Of a DNA stretch of 64,000 nt, positions 8,959-17,481 are shown in pieces. The notes beneath the pieces are model-generated. The model did no database searches, had not been told where the DNA came from, and saw only the letters and a list, made by a program, of their open reading frames with translations. The translations under genes and the position numbers were made by a program. Each line of letters opens with the position of its first letter. The stretch's first letter is position 1. This DNA comes from Urbifossiella sp046350095 (GTDB lineage: Bacteria > Planctomycetota > Planctomycetia > Gemmatales > Gemmataceae), in NCBI GenBank assembly GCA_046350095.1, contig JAXMBA010000004.1, positions 372,001 through 436,000 of the forward strand. Reading direction: 5' to 3'.

Positions 8959-10149
8959 CTACTCAACTAGCCGCGCGTCGGCCCAGTTCACATCCGCCTG
9001 TACGTCCCCCGCCGGACCACTTTCAACTGTCAGCGCCAGCTGCCGCGCACCGGTGAGCTCCTGACGCAGCAGAACCGCGGGGCCGGGTACCAGCTCAACC
9101 GTGACCACGTCCTTGCCGTCGACGGCAACGCGAACGACGGCTTTCCCTCGCCGCCCGGTCACCGGGTCGAGACCGACGAGTGACTCGAACCGCCGGTACT
9201 TTCCTCCGAGTTCGTAGGTCAGCACCGTGCGCGGGTGCGTGCCCAGCCCGCGGTCGAACGTCTCGACACCGCTTGCCGTGAGCAGCGACAGCGGCTCGCC
9301 GCGCACCGTGCGGTCCGCGGCCCACGGCCACGTCACGCCGAGGAACCCGCCCTGCTCCGCCTTCGGCCGCAGCGCCGATAGCTCGGTCGCCTTCCCGCGC
9401 AGCGTGTCGAGCGCGACCACCCGCGACAGCGGAAGCTCGACCGCCGGCCCGAACAGCGTCTTGCCGCGGAGGGTCGTCGCGTCGGCAGTCGCCCCGACGA
9501 GGTGGAGCCGGGAGCCGTCGCGGAGGACGGCGAGGGTGTACGCCCCCTTCGGCCGCCTGGCCGATGCCAGCGCCGGGTTGAACGCGACCGCACCGACGGT
9601 GGCGAGTGGCACCGCCCGCTCCTCCCCGGCGTCCGGCTTGAACGTGACCGCATCTCCGTCCGCCGCAAAGCCGACGACCGTGCCAGCGGCGGTGTCGCCG
9701 TTCCGGAGGCGGAGTACGTCGCGCTTGCGGGTCGGGCCGAGCCACGTCATGCGGGCGGGGTCCGGCGGAGTGCCCGCGGGTTGCACCCCGAGGCACGCCA
9801 CCGCGACCGCCGGCAGCGGTACCGTCCACGGCTCTTCGATGCCGGCCGCCTGGAACCGCAGTGCGTCGGCCCAGCCACCGACGAGCCGGCCGGGAACGCG
9901 GTCGTCGGTCGTGGTCAGGAGGCCCGGACCGCGTGGGAACGCCGGCCGGGGCAGCCCGACGCGCCGCAGACTCACCACGTCGGCGACCGTCACCGCCCCG
10001 TCCGTCGTGGCGAGTTCGGCATTGCCGTCGGCGAGCCGGACGAGTCGCCCGACGTGCCGGGCACCGGCCGGGCTCACGGCTTCATACGTAGGTCGCTCCG
10101 GCTGCCCGGGGGCGAGGGTGGCTAGCAGCAGGACCGGGCCGATGCCCAT
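8959..10149 (-). CDS. Secreted NPCBM/NEW2-domain protein
   Basis: 396 residues. A short hydrophobic N-terminus (MGIGPVLLLATLAPG) looks like a signal peptide. The C-terminal third is an NPCBM-type carbohydrate-binding module: FDRGLGTHPRTVLTYELGGKYRRF, then VRVAVDGKDVVTVE and a closing strand with the conserved D/N-W-A-D (VNWADARL). The first two thirds consist of repeated small strands (for example VLRLRNGDTAAGTVVGFAADGDAVTF), similar to LSM-like or Sm-like beta barrels often found before NPCBM in planctomycetes. Likely an extracellular glycan-binding protein. It precedes the SUKH gene in the same orientation. Confidence 0.8.
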   Translation of the reverse strand: MGIGPVLLLATLAPGQPERPTYEAVSPAGARHVGRLVRLADGNAELATTDGAVTVADVVSLRRVGLPRPAFPRGPGLLTTTDDRVPGRLVGGWADALRFQAAGIEEPWTVPLPAVAVACLGVQPAGTPPDPARMTWLGPTRKRDVLRLRNGDTAAGTVVGFAADGDAVTFKPDAGEERAVPLATVGAVAFNPALASARRPKGAYTLAVLRDGSRLHLVGATADATTLRGKTLFGPAVELPLSRVVALDTLRGKATELSALRPKAEQGGFLGVTWPWAADRTVRGEPLSLLTASGVETFDRGLGTHPRTVLTYELGGKYRRFESLVGLDPVTGRRGKAVVRVAVDGKDVVTVELVPGPAVLLRQELTGARQLALTVESGPAGDVQADVNWADARLVE

Positions 10150-10200
10150 CGGACCTCCGGGCCGGCGAACCCGGCGTCGGGGGGTGGTGTCTGGCGGGCG

Positions 10201-10229
10201 TTGGTGCGGGCCGCCCGCGGTGCTATAAC
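10201..10229 (+). promoter_or_regulatory. Sigma-70-type promoter for tRNA-Arg
   Basis: TTGGTG at 10201-10206 and TATAAC at 10224-10229 with a 17-base spacer. The -10 ends 12 bases before the tRNA, as expected for a tRNA promoter. Confidence 0.75.
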
Positions 10230-10240
10230 GGGAAGGGTAT

Positions 10241-10313
10241 GCCCCCGTAGCTCAGGGGATAGAGCACCGGTTTCCTAAACTGGGGGTCGTGCGTTCAATT
10301 CGCACCGGGGGCA
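10241..10313 (+). tRNA. tRNA-Arg (anticodon CCT)
   Basis: A full cloverleaf folds: acceptor GCCCCCG (10241-10247) with CGGGGGC (10306-10312), discriminator A at 10313, anticodon stem CCGGT/ACTGG (a G-T pair inside) around loop TTCCTAA with anticodon CCT at 10274-10276, and T-arm GTGCG/CGCAC with loop TTCAATT. CCA is not encoded. It reads the AGG codon, which is rare in such GC-rich genes. Confidence 0.96.
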
Positions 10314-10316
10314 CTC

Positions 10317-10343
10317 GGGCCGCGCCGTTCGACGGCGCGGCCC
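10317..10343. terminator. Bidirectional hairpin between convergent tRNAs
   Basis: Perfect 12-bp stem (10317-10328 with 10332-10343, GGGCCGCGCCGT) with a 3-base loop, between the 3' ends of the two tRNA genes. A weak T run follows on the + side. Confidence 0.6.
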
Positions 10344-10362
10344 GCGTCGTTTCCGAAGTGTG

Positions 10363-10443
10363 TGGCCAAGGTGGGACTCGAACCCACACGTATTGCTACG
10401 CTCGATTTTGAGTCGAGTGCGTCTGCCATTCCGCCACTTGGCC
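10363..10443 (-). tRNA. tRNA-Leu (anticodon CAA)
   Basis: On the minus strand, acceptor GGCCAAG pairs with CTTGGCC and is followed by discriminator A. The anticodon stem CTCGA/TCGAG encloses loop CTCAAAA, giving anticodon CAA. The long variable arm (GCGTAGCAATACGT) is of leucine class II type, and the T-loop is TTCGAGT. Length is 81 bases; CCA is not encoded. Confidence 0.96.
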
Positions 10444-10455
10444 CGTCGGTTCAAC

Positions 10456-10929
10456 CTAAGCCGGCCCCGCTGCCGGGGCAAGGGACGGACCCGCGCCCGG
10501 CGGCGGCGGTTCGGCCGTAAACGCCAGCGACACCGAGTTCAGGCAGTACCGCAGGCCCGTCGGCGCGGGGCCGTCGGGGAAGACGTGGCCGAGGTGACCG
10601 TCGCAGCGGGCACAGCGAATCTCGGTGCGGACCATACCGTGGCTGTCGTCCACGATCTCGGCGACGTGGGCCGGGTCGAACGGCGTCGTGAAACTCGGCC
10701 AGCCGGTACCGGACTCGAACTTCGACCCGGACCGGAACAACGGCAAGCCGCACAGCCGGCAGACGTACACGCCCGATTCCTTGTTCTTCAGCAGCCCGCC
10801 GCAGAACGGCCGCTCCGTCCCCTGGTGCAGGATGACGCGCCGCTCCTCGGGCGTCAGCGTCGCCTCGGCCGCGGTCCGCGCGTCGGCGGTCAGCGGCGAC
10901 AGGTCGTACCCACTCGCGGATCGGCCCAT
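10456..10929 (-). CDS. msrB: Peptide-methionine (R)-S-oxide reductase
   Basis: 157 residues, a full-length MsrB, which reduces the R form of oxidised methionine in proteins using thioredoxin. Zinc-binding Cys pairs are CRLC (57, 60) and CARC (106, 109). The substrate-binding signature SGTGWPSF is at about 73-80, and the catalytic cysteine lies in RYCLNS (C129). The ATG at 10929 has an AAAGGAG ribosome-binding site 7 bases upstream; a TACAAT hexamer at 10954-10959 on this strand may be the -10. No signal peptide, so cytoplasmic. The gene ends 13 bases before the tRNA-Leu gene and is divergent from the EF-Tu paralogue. Confidence 0.95.
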   Translation of the reverse strand: MGRSASGYDLSPLTADARTAAEATLTPEERRVILHQGTERPFCGGLLKNKESGVYVCRLCGLPLFRSGSKFESGTGWPSFTTPFDPAHVAEIVDDSHGMVRTEIRCARCDGHLGHVFPDGPAPTGLRYCLNSVSLAFTAEPPPPGAGPSLAPAAGPA

Positions 10930-11134
10930 GGTGCGGCTCCTTTCGTGTGAGGCATTGTAGCGCCGGCCCTGCTGAACCTCCACCGGACCGCGGGTGTCCC
11001 TGCCCCGCCATTCGGCACCGCCGGGTGCCCCGCCCTGGATCCGCTCGTCGCGGAAAAAAGGCCGCACCCGCGGCCGGGCGGAGGACCCCGGACAACCGCC
11101 GGCCGCTCGTCGCGGCCGGCAGGGGCTCGCTCCC

Positions 11135-12310
11135 ATGAAGAAGGTTCACGTCAACGTCGGCACCATCGGCCACATCGACCACGGCAAGACCACCCTCACC
11201 GCCGCCGTCCTCGCCGTCCAGGCCGAACGCGGCCTCGCCGAGCGGAAGGACTACCACGCCATCGCCCGGGGCGGCGTGCGGCGCGACGAGACCAAGACGG
11301 TTACCGTCGTCGCCAGCCACGTCCGGTACGAGACGGAGCACCGCGAGTACGCCCACGTGGATTGCCCGGGGCACGCGGACTACGTCAAGAACATGATCAC
11401 CGGCGCCGCCCAGATGGACGGGGCGGTGCTGCTGATCTCGGCCGTGGACGGCCCGATGCCGCAGACGCGCGAGCACGTCCTGCTCGCCCGCCAGGTCGGC
11501 CTCGACCGGCTCGTCGTCTTCCTCAACAAGGTGGACCTCGTGCCGGACACCGAGCTGGTCGACCTGGTCGAGCTGGAGACCCGCGACCTGCTGGCGAAGT
11601 ACGGCTTCGACGGCGACGCCACGCCGGTGGTCCGCGGCAACGCGAAGGGCGCGCTCGACAACCCGGCCGACCCCGCGTTCAACGGGTGCGTGCGGGAACT
11701 GCTGGCGGCGCTCGACAGCCACGTGCCCGCCCCGGCGCGGGAGGTGGACAAGCCGTTCCTGCTGCCGGTCGAGGGCGTGTACTCGATCGAGGGGCTCGGC
11801 ACCGTCGTCACCGGCCTCGTCGCTCAGGGGCGGGTCGGCCCCGGCGACCGCGTCCAGGTGCTCGGCGCCGCCGACGGCCTGGAAGCGGTGGTCACCAGCG
11901 TCGAAGCGTTCCACGCCCCGACGCCGCGGGCCGAGGCCGGCGAGAACGTCGGCGTCCGGCTGCGCGGCGTCAAGGCCGACCAGGTGTGGCGGGGCTGCGT
12001 CCTCGCCGCCCCGGGGTCGGTGACGCCGAGTGCCCGCTTCCGGGCTTCGGTGTACGCGCTGACGAAGGCGGAGGGCGGGCGTCACACCCCGTTCTTCAGC
12101 GGCTACAAGCCGCAGTTCTTCGTCCGCACCACCGACGTGACCGGTGAGGTGGCGCTGCCGGCGGGCGTGGACATGGTGATGCCGGGCGACTCGGCCGCGG
12201 TCGAAGTGACGCTCGACCGGCCGGTGGCTCTGACGGCCGGCGGCCGGTTCGCCATTCGCGAAGGCGGCAAGACCGTCGGCTCCGGCGTCGTCACCGAGTT
12301 GCTGGGCTGA
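11135..12310 (+). CDS. tuf: Elongation factor Tu-like GTPase, divergent paralogue
   Basis: 391 residues with all three EF-Tu domains. G motifs: GHIDHGKT (G1), DCPGH (G3), NKVD (G4). Domain 3 is very close to EF-Tu (GGRHTPFF, TTDVTG, FAIREGG). The effector loop is degenerate: the usual R-G-I-T-I-N is K-T-V-T-V-V, and the preceding segment is rewritten (AIARGGVRRDETK). In domain 2, the GRGTVVTGRV stretch is changed to GLGTVVTGLV. The gene stands alone, without secE, nusG or rpsJ nearby. It may deliver aminoacyl-tRNA under special conditions or do another job. The start is the ATG beginning MKKVHVNVGTIG. Hairpin terminator after the stop. Confidence 0.85.
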   Translation: MKKVHVNVGTIGHIDHGKTTLTAAVLAVQAERGLAERKDYHAIARGGVRRDETKTVTVVASHVRYETEHREYAHVDCPGHADYVKNMITGAAQMDGAVLLISAVDGPMPQTREHVLLARQVGLDRLVVFLNKVDLVPDTELVDLVELETRDLLAKYGFDGDATPVVRGNAKGALDNPADPAFNGCVRELLAALDSHVPAPAREVDKPFLLPVEGVYSIEGLGTVVTGLVAQGRVGPGDRVQVLGAADGLEAVVTSVEAFHAPTPRAEAGENVGVRLRGVKADQVWRGCVLAAPGSVTPSARFRASVYALTKAEGGRHTPFFSGYKPQFFVRTTDVTGEVALPAGVDMVMPGDSAAVEVTLDRPVALTAGGRFAIREGGKTVGSGVVTELLG

Positions 12311-12321
12311 CCCGGGAGACT

Positions 12322-12343
12322 CCCACCCGCCGCGGCGGGTGGG
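12322..12343 (+). terminator. Hairpin after the EF-Tu paralogue
   Basis: 10-bp perfect inverted repeat (CCCACCCGCC, 12322-12331 with 12334-12343) about 12 bases after the stop. Only a weak T-rich tail follows. Confidence 0.6.
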
Positions 12344-12432
12344 CGTCGTTCCGTTCACACTTCCCGAAATCCCCCAAGCCACGCGACCGCCCGCGCCGAT
12401 ACTCCCGACACGCCTCACACCAGGAGTCGCGG

Positions 12433-13971
12433 ATGCGTCGGGCCGGCTGGTTGCTCTTCCTCGCGGCCACGACACCCGCCGTCGCCCAACAGCCGCTGCC
12501 GAACCCGTTCGGCCCCCCGGAGGCGACGCTGCCACGGAAGGCCGGTGACCCGGCCCCGCGCAACCTCTACGGAGCCCTCACTCCGGCCGCCTACCCCATC
12601 GACCTGCCCACGGTGCTGAAAATCGCCGGGGCCAACAACCCGACCGTCGGTATCGCCCGCGCCCGGGCCCAGGAAGCCGTCGCCCGGCTGGACCGCTCCC
12701 GGCTCCAGTGGGTGCCGACGCTCTCGTTCGGGCCGTCGTTCTTCTACCACGAGGGGATCGACCAGAACCGCCGCGGTGACATTTTCGACGCCTCGCGCGG
12801 CTACTTCGCCCTCGGCGTCGGGCCGCAGTGGCGGTTCGACCTGGGCGACGCCTTCTACGGCCCACTCGTGGCCCGCCGCGTCGTCCGGGCCGAGGAGGCG
12901 AGGTCGGTCGCCGCGGGTAACAGCGTGCAGTACGACGCCGCCTCGGCGTACCTGGATTTGCTGGAGGCGCACGGCCTCCTCGCGGTGAACGCCAGGACGC
13001 TGTTCCGCGCCGAACAGATGCTCGCGGCCGCGGAAGCCGGCGCGAAGGCCGGTGCGAACAAGACCGTGGCGGACGTCCAGCGCGCCGCCACAGAGGTCAA
13101 CATCCGCCGCCAGGAGGCGCTGGTGCTCCGCGCCCGCGCCGGGGCCGCGTCCGCCCGGCTCGCACGATTGCTGCTTCTCGACCCGACGGTCGAGTTGCGG
13201 CCGTTCGAGCTCGCCGTCGTGCCCGTGATCCTGGTGCCGGGGGAAACCACGCTCGCGCAACTCATCGACGCCGCGGTGAAGGCCCGGCCCGAAATGATGG
13301 CGGCGCTCGCCGAGTTGGAGGCCGCCAGTGGTTTCGTGCAGCAGGCGAAAATGGCTCCGCTCCTACCTCGTGTGCAGGCCGACTTCATCGGCGGCGGGAT
13401 GGAGGCGGGGCGCGCGCTCGTGAAGCCGGTGCCGGCCGGCACGACCTACGGATGGAGCGAGTTCCGCGGCCAGTACAACGCCAGCGCCGCACTCGTGTGG
13501 CAGCTCGACGCCCTCGGCGCCGGCAACGCGGCGACCGTCCGCCAGCGGCGCGCCGTTTACGAGGCGGCGCAGTACCGCGTGGCCGAGGTCCGCGCCGCCG
13601 TGTCGGCGGAAGTGGCCGAGTCCGCCCGGACCGCAGCCGCCCGGTACGACGCGCTCCTTGCCTCGCAGGAAGCCGTCCGCGAGGCGACGGAGATGGGTCG
13701 GAGGTTCCGCGAGGCGGCGTTCGGCGCCGACGGGCCGAAGCGGCAGTTCGACGCGCTCGAGCCGCTGACCGGCATCCAGGCCCTGAACCAGGCGCGGACC
13801 CAGTACTTGCAAACCGTCATCGAGTTCAACCGCGCCCAGTACCGCCTGTTCACCGCACTCGGGCAGCCGGCCGATTCCTCACTCGGCCGCGGCGACGTGC
13901 AGCCGCTCACGGTGCCCGCCGTTCCCCCGCCGCCGGAACGCGGCGACGCTGTTCCCGTTCCCAAGCAGTAG
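12433..13971 (+). CDS. TolC-family outer-membrane efflux channel protein
   Basis: 512 residues. Signal peptide of about 18 residues (LLFLAATTPAVAQ). Two repeats of the outer-membrane efflux protein family follow, built of long Ala-rich amphipathic helices (ARARAQEAVARLDRSRL and RTQYLQTVIEFNRAQYRLF) that form the periplasmic coiled-coil tunnel, with short beta segments (FGPSFFYHEG) for the barrel. TolC proteins work with a membrane-fusion protein and an inner-membrane pump; neither is adjacent, so this one must pair with distant partners. The C-terminal Pro-rich tail is unremarkable. The gene is on its own, between hairpins. Confidence 0.88.
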   Translation: MRRAGWLLFLAATTPAVAQQPLPNPFGPPEATLPRKAGDPAPRNLYGALTPAAYPIDLPTVLKIAGANNPTVGIARARAQEAVARLDRSRLQWVPTLSFGPSFFYHEGIDQNRRGDIFDASRGYFALGVGPQWRFDLGDAFYGPLVARRVVRAEEARSVAAGNSVQYDAASAYLDLLEAHGLLAVNARTLFRAEQMLAAAEAGAKAGANKTVADVQRAATEVNIRRQEALVLRARAGAASARLARLLLLDPTVELRPFELAVVPVILVPGETTLAQLIDAAVKARPEMMAALAELEAASGFVQQAKMAPLLPRVQADFIGGGMEAGRALVKPVPAGTTYGWSEFRGQYNASAALVWQLDALGAGNAATVRQRRAVYEAAQYRVAEVRAAVSAEVAESARTAAARYDALLASQEAVREATEMGRRFREAAFGADGPKRQFDALEPLTGIQALNQARTQYLQTVIEFNRAQYRLFTALGQPADSSLGRGDVQPLTVPAVPPPPERGDAVPVPKQ

Positions 13972-13998
13972 CGAGCTCCCGGTAACGGATCGAGCTGC

Positions 13999-14040
13999 GT
14001 GCCGACCGTGGACTCGCGGGTCGGCATTCCGCCCGTTTTT
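13999..14040 (+). terminator. Hairpin with T tract after the TolC gene
   Basis: Arms at 13999-14007 and 14019-14027 (GTGCCGACC type, one G-T pair), then a TTTTT run at 14036-14040, eight bases beyond the stem. Somewhat loose for a canonical terminator. Confidence 0.55.
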
Positions 14041-14105
14041 GTTGCACGCCGCGGTCTCGCGTGCTAGATGCTCGTAACCGTTGGTACAGTCGTCGCAGCC
14101 GTTAC

Positions 14106-14135
14106 AACCGGTACAAGAGTTTTCTCGTACCGGTT
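14106..14135. promoter_or_regulatory. Palindrome upstream of the Ser/Thr kinase
   Basis: Perfect 9-bp arms AACCGGTAC (14106-14114) and GTACCGGTT (14127-14135) around a 12-base centre (AAGAGTTTTCTC) that is itself partly symmetrical. A further GGTAC lies just upstream at 14083. It looks like an operator for a dimeric regulator, or a 5' hairpin. Confidence 0.5.
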
Positions 14136-14204
14136 GAACGTGGCGACGAACACTCAGCCCGGGACGGACCCCGGCCCTGCTCGCGGGAGCGCCCGGAGTC
14201 GTCC

Positions 14205-16931
14205 GTGACGATTACGCCCAGCATTCCCATCCCGCCATTGCGGCGGCCGCCGGCCACGCTGGACCAGACGCCGCCTCCGACCATTCAGTTCGGCCCGCCC
14301 CAACCTCCCAACGTGTTCGGGTCGAGTCGGACCGGTAGCTCCGCGTTCTGCGACGACCCCCCACTCGGCCCGTCGATGCCGGAGGTCGGCGAGTCGTTCG
14401 TGGGCTTTCGCCTCGTCGAGGAGCTGGGGCGCGGCACGTTCGGGCGGGTGTTTCTCGCCCACCAACTCGACCTCGCGAGCCGCCCCGTTGCGTTGAAGGT
14501 CACCCTCCGGCCCACGCGGGAGCCGGAGCGGCTTGCCCGGCTTCAGCACCTGAACGTCGTGCCGGTATACTCCGTTCACGCGGTCGGCCCGATGCAGCTG
14601 ATCTGCATGCCGCTCCGCGGCCGCCGGACGCTCGCCGACGTCGTGAAGTCGCACCGCGGCAGCTCCGGCGGCTGGAGTAAGAAGACCCGCGCCCTGCGCG
14701 GTTCCACGACCGTGACCACCAAGGTGCGGCCCCAGAAGGCCGTACCGTCGCCGGCCCCGATCCCCGCCTCCGACCTGCCCGACGACCTGGTCGGCAACCC
14801 GGTCGCGGTGCTGAAGTTATTGTCTCAGCTCGCCGCCGGGCTCGACCACGCCCACGGCCGTGGCATTCTCCACCTCGACATCAAGCCCGGTAACGTCCTC
14901 CTCGCCGACACCGGCGAGCCGATGCTCCTCGACTTCAACCTCTCGACCGACGCCACCGAGGCGAGCCGCGAGTTGGTCGGCGGCACCGTGCAGTACATGG
15001 CCCCGGAGCAGTTGCTCGACCTGCGCACCCGCGGGCACGGCGGGGTAGACGCGCGTACCGACCTGTACGCCCTCGGCGTGGTCGCGTTCGAGTTGCTGGC
15101 GGGTGAACCGCCGTTCCCCGGCTCGTTGCGCGCGTTGGCGAACTTCGATAGCCTTATGGCCGCGAGGCAGGCGGGGCCGCCCGACCTGCGTGCCGCAAAC
15201 CCCACCGTTACGCCGGCAGTCGATGCGATCGTGAGGAAGTTGCTCGCACCCGACGCGGCTCAGCGGTACCAGACGGCCGCAGACCTGAAGGAGGACGTGG
15301 ACCGGCAGCTGGCCGACCGTCCGCTCCGGTTCGCGCGCGACAAGTCCGTGGCAGAGCTTGCGCGGAAGTGGCGGCGGCGGAACCCCCGGCTCCTGGTCGG
15401 CGGGGTGATCGCGGCCGTGGTCCTGGCGGCCGGTGGGAGCGCCTCCTACGCCGTACAGGCCGCCGACGGCCGCAGCACCGCCGAAGCCCACTTGAAGGCC
15501 CAGACCACGACCGAGTTGCTCCACCCACTCCGGATCGACCTGACGACGACCGACGACCCCCTGACGGTCGCGCGGGGCATGAACCGCGCCCGGGTGTTGC
15601 TTTCCGACTACGGCCTCGCGGACGACCCGAACTGGCGGGAACGCGACACGCTACGCCGCCTCCCGCACGACCAACGGGCTGCCCTCCTGGCCGATCTGGG
15701 CGAGGTGGCCCTGCTGTACGCCAGCGCCCGCCTAACCGAGTCGCGGGCGGTGCCCGGCCCCGAGGGGGACGCCATCCGCGACGACGCCGCGCGGTTCGCC
15801 CATGCCGCGACCGCGTGCTTCACGGAGGCGCCACCGGCCCTCCTGCGGCTCGCCCGCGAGCTGGGGTTGAGCGCAGCCGAGCCCGGACTGCCGACGACGC
15901 CGCGCGACGAGTTCCTGAGCGCCGTCGAGCACTTCCGATCGGGGCGGACCACGGACGCGGCCGCGGCGCTGGAAGACGTGACCTTTGCCGACCCGACGCA
16001 CGCCGCGGCCCAGTACCTGCTCGCCACGTGCCGGGACCGCCTCGGCCAGGCTGACGCGGCCGTCGAGCGGTACGCCGTCGCCGCGGCGCTCCTCCCCCGC
16101 GACCTCCGCACCTACCGCCACTGGGGCCGGGCCGAACTCAACGCGAAACGCCCCGACCGGGCGCTGAAGGTGTTCGACCGGTGCGTCAAGCGGTTGGAGG
16201 GTGTCGAACCGGGTGCAGACTTCCGTGACCTGCGCGGCGGTGCCCGGCTCGCACTCGGGGACTACCCAGGCGCCGCGGACGATTTCACGGTGGCGATCCG
16301 CAGCGGCGTACGGCCGGTTGCGTCGCTGATGGGCCGGGCCGCGGCCCGCGACGCAAGCGGCGACCAGGCCGGGGCCGCCGCCGACCGACGCGCACTGGCG
16401 GCGGTCACACCCGTCCGGGCGGTCGATTGGCTGGAACGAGGGCTGGCGATCGAGGCGCACGACCCCACCGGTGCGCGACGCGACTTCGAGACGGCCGTCG
16501 CAGCAGGCGCCGCTACTCCCGACGCGTACCGGGCACTGTTGCGATCCTTGCTCGGTCACACGAACGACGCGGAGGCCGCGTTGCGGGTTGCGGTCGCTGC
16601 GGCCTCCCGGTTCCCTGACTGTGCCGAATTCCATGCCGCCCGCGCTCTGGCTTTCGCCCGTCTCGGTCGTGCCGCAGAGACTCGTGACGCCGTCGCCGCC
16701 GCGGCCGCGTGCCAGCCCACGGACCTCGACTCGTTCCGCCTCGCGGCCGCGCTGGCTCGGTCGAGCGACCCGGCGGACCGTACTGCGGCACTGGGGTGGC
16801 TAAGGCAGGCCTACCTGGCGGGTAGTCGAAACGTGTCGAGGTACGAGAGCGACAGCGACTTGGCCGCGCTTCGCGAGACGCCCGAATACTTCGCGTTCCG
16901 GTCTGCGGCCGTCGAGCTGGAGAAGAAGTGA
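14205..16931 (+). CDS. Membrane-anchored serine/threonine protein kinase with TPR-like C-terminus
   Basis: About 908 residues from the GTG at 14205 (CGGAG six bases upstream). An open frame continues back to 14061, but that part is Arg-rich, has no SD and spans the palindrome. Kinase domain about 67-370: glycine loop LGRGTFGRVF, K98 in VALK, catalytic loop HLDIKPGN (HRD changed to HLD, D225 kept), and metal-binding DFN in place of DFG (243-245). An inserted linker rich in Ser/Thr/Lys lies at about 150-190. A transmembrane helix at about 396-416 precedes an extracytoplasmic TPR-like region of Ala-rich helical repeats, some with TPR spacing (AAQYLLATCRDRLGQADAAVERYAVAAAL). It probably senses outside signals. 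The weak loop motifs are usual in planctomycete kinases, so it may well be active. Confidence 0.85.
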   Translation: MTITPSIPIPPLRRPPATLDQTPPPTIQFGPPQPPNVFGSSRTGSSAFCDDPPLGPSMPEVGESFVGFRLVEELGRGTFGRVFLAHQLDLASRPVALKVTLRPTREPERLARLQHLNVVPVYSVHAVGPMQLICMPLRGRRTLADVVKSHRGSSGGWSKKTRALRGSTTVTTKVRPQKAVPSPAPIPASDLPDDLVGNPVAVLKLLSQLAAGLDHAHGRGILHLDIKPGNVLLADTGEPMLLDFNLSTDATEASRELVGGTVQYMAPEQLLDLRTRGHGGVDARTDLYALGVVAFELLAGEPPFPGSLRALANFDSLMAARQAGPPDLRAANPTVTPAVDAIVRKLLAPDAAQRYQTAADLKEDVDRQLADRPLRFARDKSVAELARKWRRRNPRLLVGGVIAAVVLAAGGSASYAVQAADGRSTAEAHLKAQTTTELLHPLRIDLTTTDDPLTVARGMNRARVLLSDYGLADDPNWRERDTLRRLPHDQRAALLADLGEVALLYASARLTESRAVPGPEGDAIRDDAARFAHAATACFTEAPPALLRLARELGLSAAEPGLPTTPRDEFLSAVEHFRSGRTTDAAAALEDVTFADPTHAAAQYLLATCRDRLGQADAAVERYAVAAALLPRDLRTYRHWGRAELNAKRPDRALKVFDRCVKRLEGVEPGADFRDLRGGARLALGDYPGAADDFTVAIRSGVRPVASLMGRAAARDASGDQAGAAADRRALAAVTPVRAVDWLERGLAIEAHDPTGARRDFETAVAAGAATPDAYRALLRSLLGHTNDAEAALRVAVAAASRFPDCAEFHAARALAFARLGRAAETRDAVAAAAACQPTDLDSFRLAAALARSSDPADRTAALGWLRQAYLAGSRNVSRYESDSDLAALRETPEYFAFRSAAVELEKK

Positions 16932-16938
16932 TAACGAC

Positions 16939-16968
16939 ACGGCCCCGGGGCAAGAGCCCCGGGGCCGT
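16939..16968. terminator. Strong hairpin between convergent genes
   Basis: Perfect 12-bp stem ACGGCCCCGGGG (16939-16950) with its complement (16957-16968), and a 6-base loop. It is placed between the kinase and the opposite-strand peptide gene. No T tract on either side. Confidence 0.55.
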
Positions 16969-16997
16969 AGTGAACGCAGGAATAACCGGCCGGGCTC

Positions 16998-17198
16998 TTA
17001 CGGAGGGGTGCCGCCGTTGTTGGTGGTGCCACCGCCGATCGGCCCCTGACTGGGGTCGATACCGCTGCCGTTGCCCGGGTCGTAGATCGGAGGGTTGCTG
17101 CCGCCGGGCGGCGGAATGATGACCGTCGGGTCCACCCCGCCGCCGTCCGGGACGTCGCGGGATTCGAGCCAGGTGAGGCTGAGTCGCGTACGAAACAT
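16998..17198 (-). CDS. Small planctomycete peptide with LE.R.VP N-terminal motif
   Basis: 66 residues: MFRTRLSLTWLESRDVPDG, then a Gly/Pro/Asn-rich low-complexity tail. The N-terminal pattern R-L.L..LE.R.VP is the one found at the start of many planctomycete extracellular proteins (usually LEDRTVP), where it is thought to act in export or cell-surface attachment. Here it stands almost alone, with no further domain. The start is supported by AGAGGA just upstream of the ATG at 17198. It may be a minimal surface protein or the remnant of a longer one. Confidence 0.6.
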   Translation of the reverse strand: MFRTRLSLTWLESRDVPDGGGVDPTVIIPPPGGSNPPIYDPGNGSGIDPSQGPIGGGTTNNGGTPP

Positions 17199-17481
17199 GG
17201 AGTCCTCTCCGTGAGGGGGTGAAAGAACATCCGCTGCTAGCTGAACTCGCTGCCGCTAGTTTCGCCGGACCTCAATTAATCCGCAAGGGGTAATGAGGCC
17301 GATTTTTAGCGTTTTGTGCCCCAGCACGCCCGGATTCAGGCAGCAGCCCAATTAGTTTGGTGCCGCCACAAGAAAATCGGCTCAGGAAGCAACGCGGCTA
17401 TCTGATTTCTAACCAGAAATGAGCTGGGACCCGGAGGTAAAGCCGCCTCGAAGCCGCAGTTATTGCTCGGGCAAATGTGCG
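17199..17481. other. AT-richer spacer, no gene seen
   Basis: A 283-base spacer clearly lower in GC than its surroundings, between the start of the small peptide gene and the stop of the cupin gene (both minus strand). It should hold the promoter of the small peptide. A short inverted repeat ATTTCT-AACC-AGAAAT lies around 17404-17419. No reading frame with a plausible start and no RNA fold was recognised. Confidence 0.5.

Noticed and set aside
10275..10481. 68-codon minus-strand frame
   Set aside because: It overlaps both tRNA genes and the 3' end of msrB.
10994..11134. N-terminal extension of the EF-Tu paralogue
   Set aside because: Pro/Arg-rich and unlike EF-Tu, which begins at the ATG 11135.
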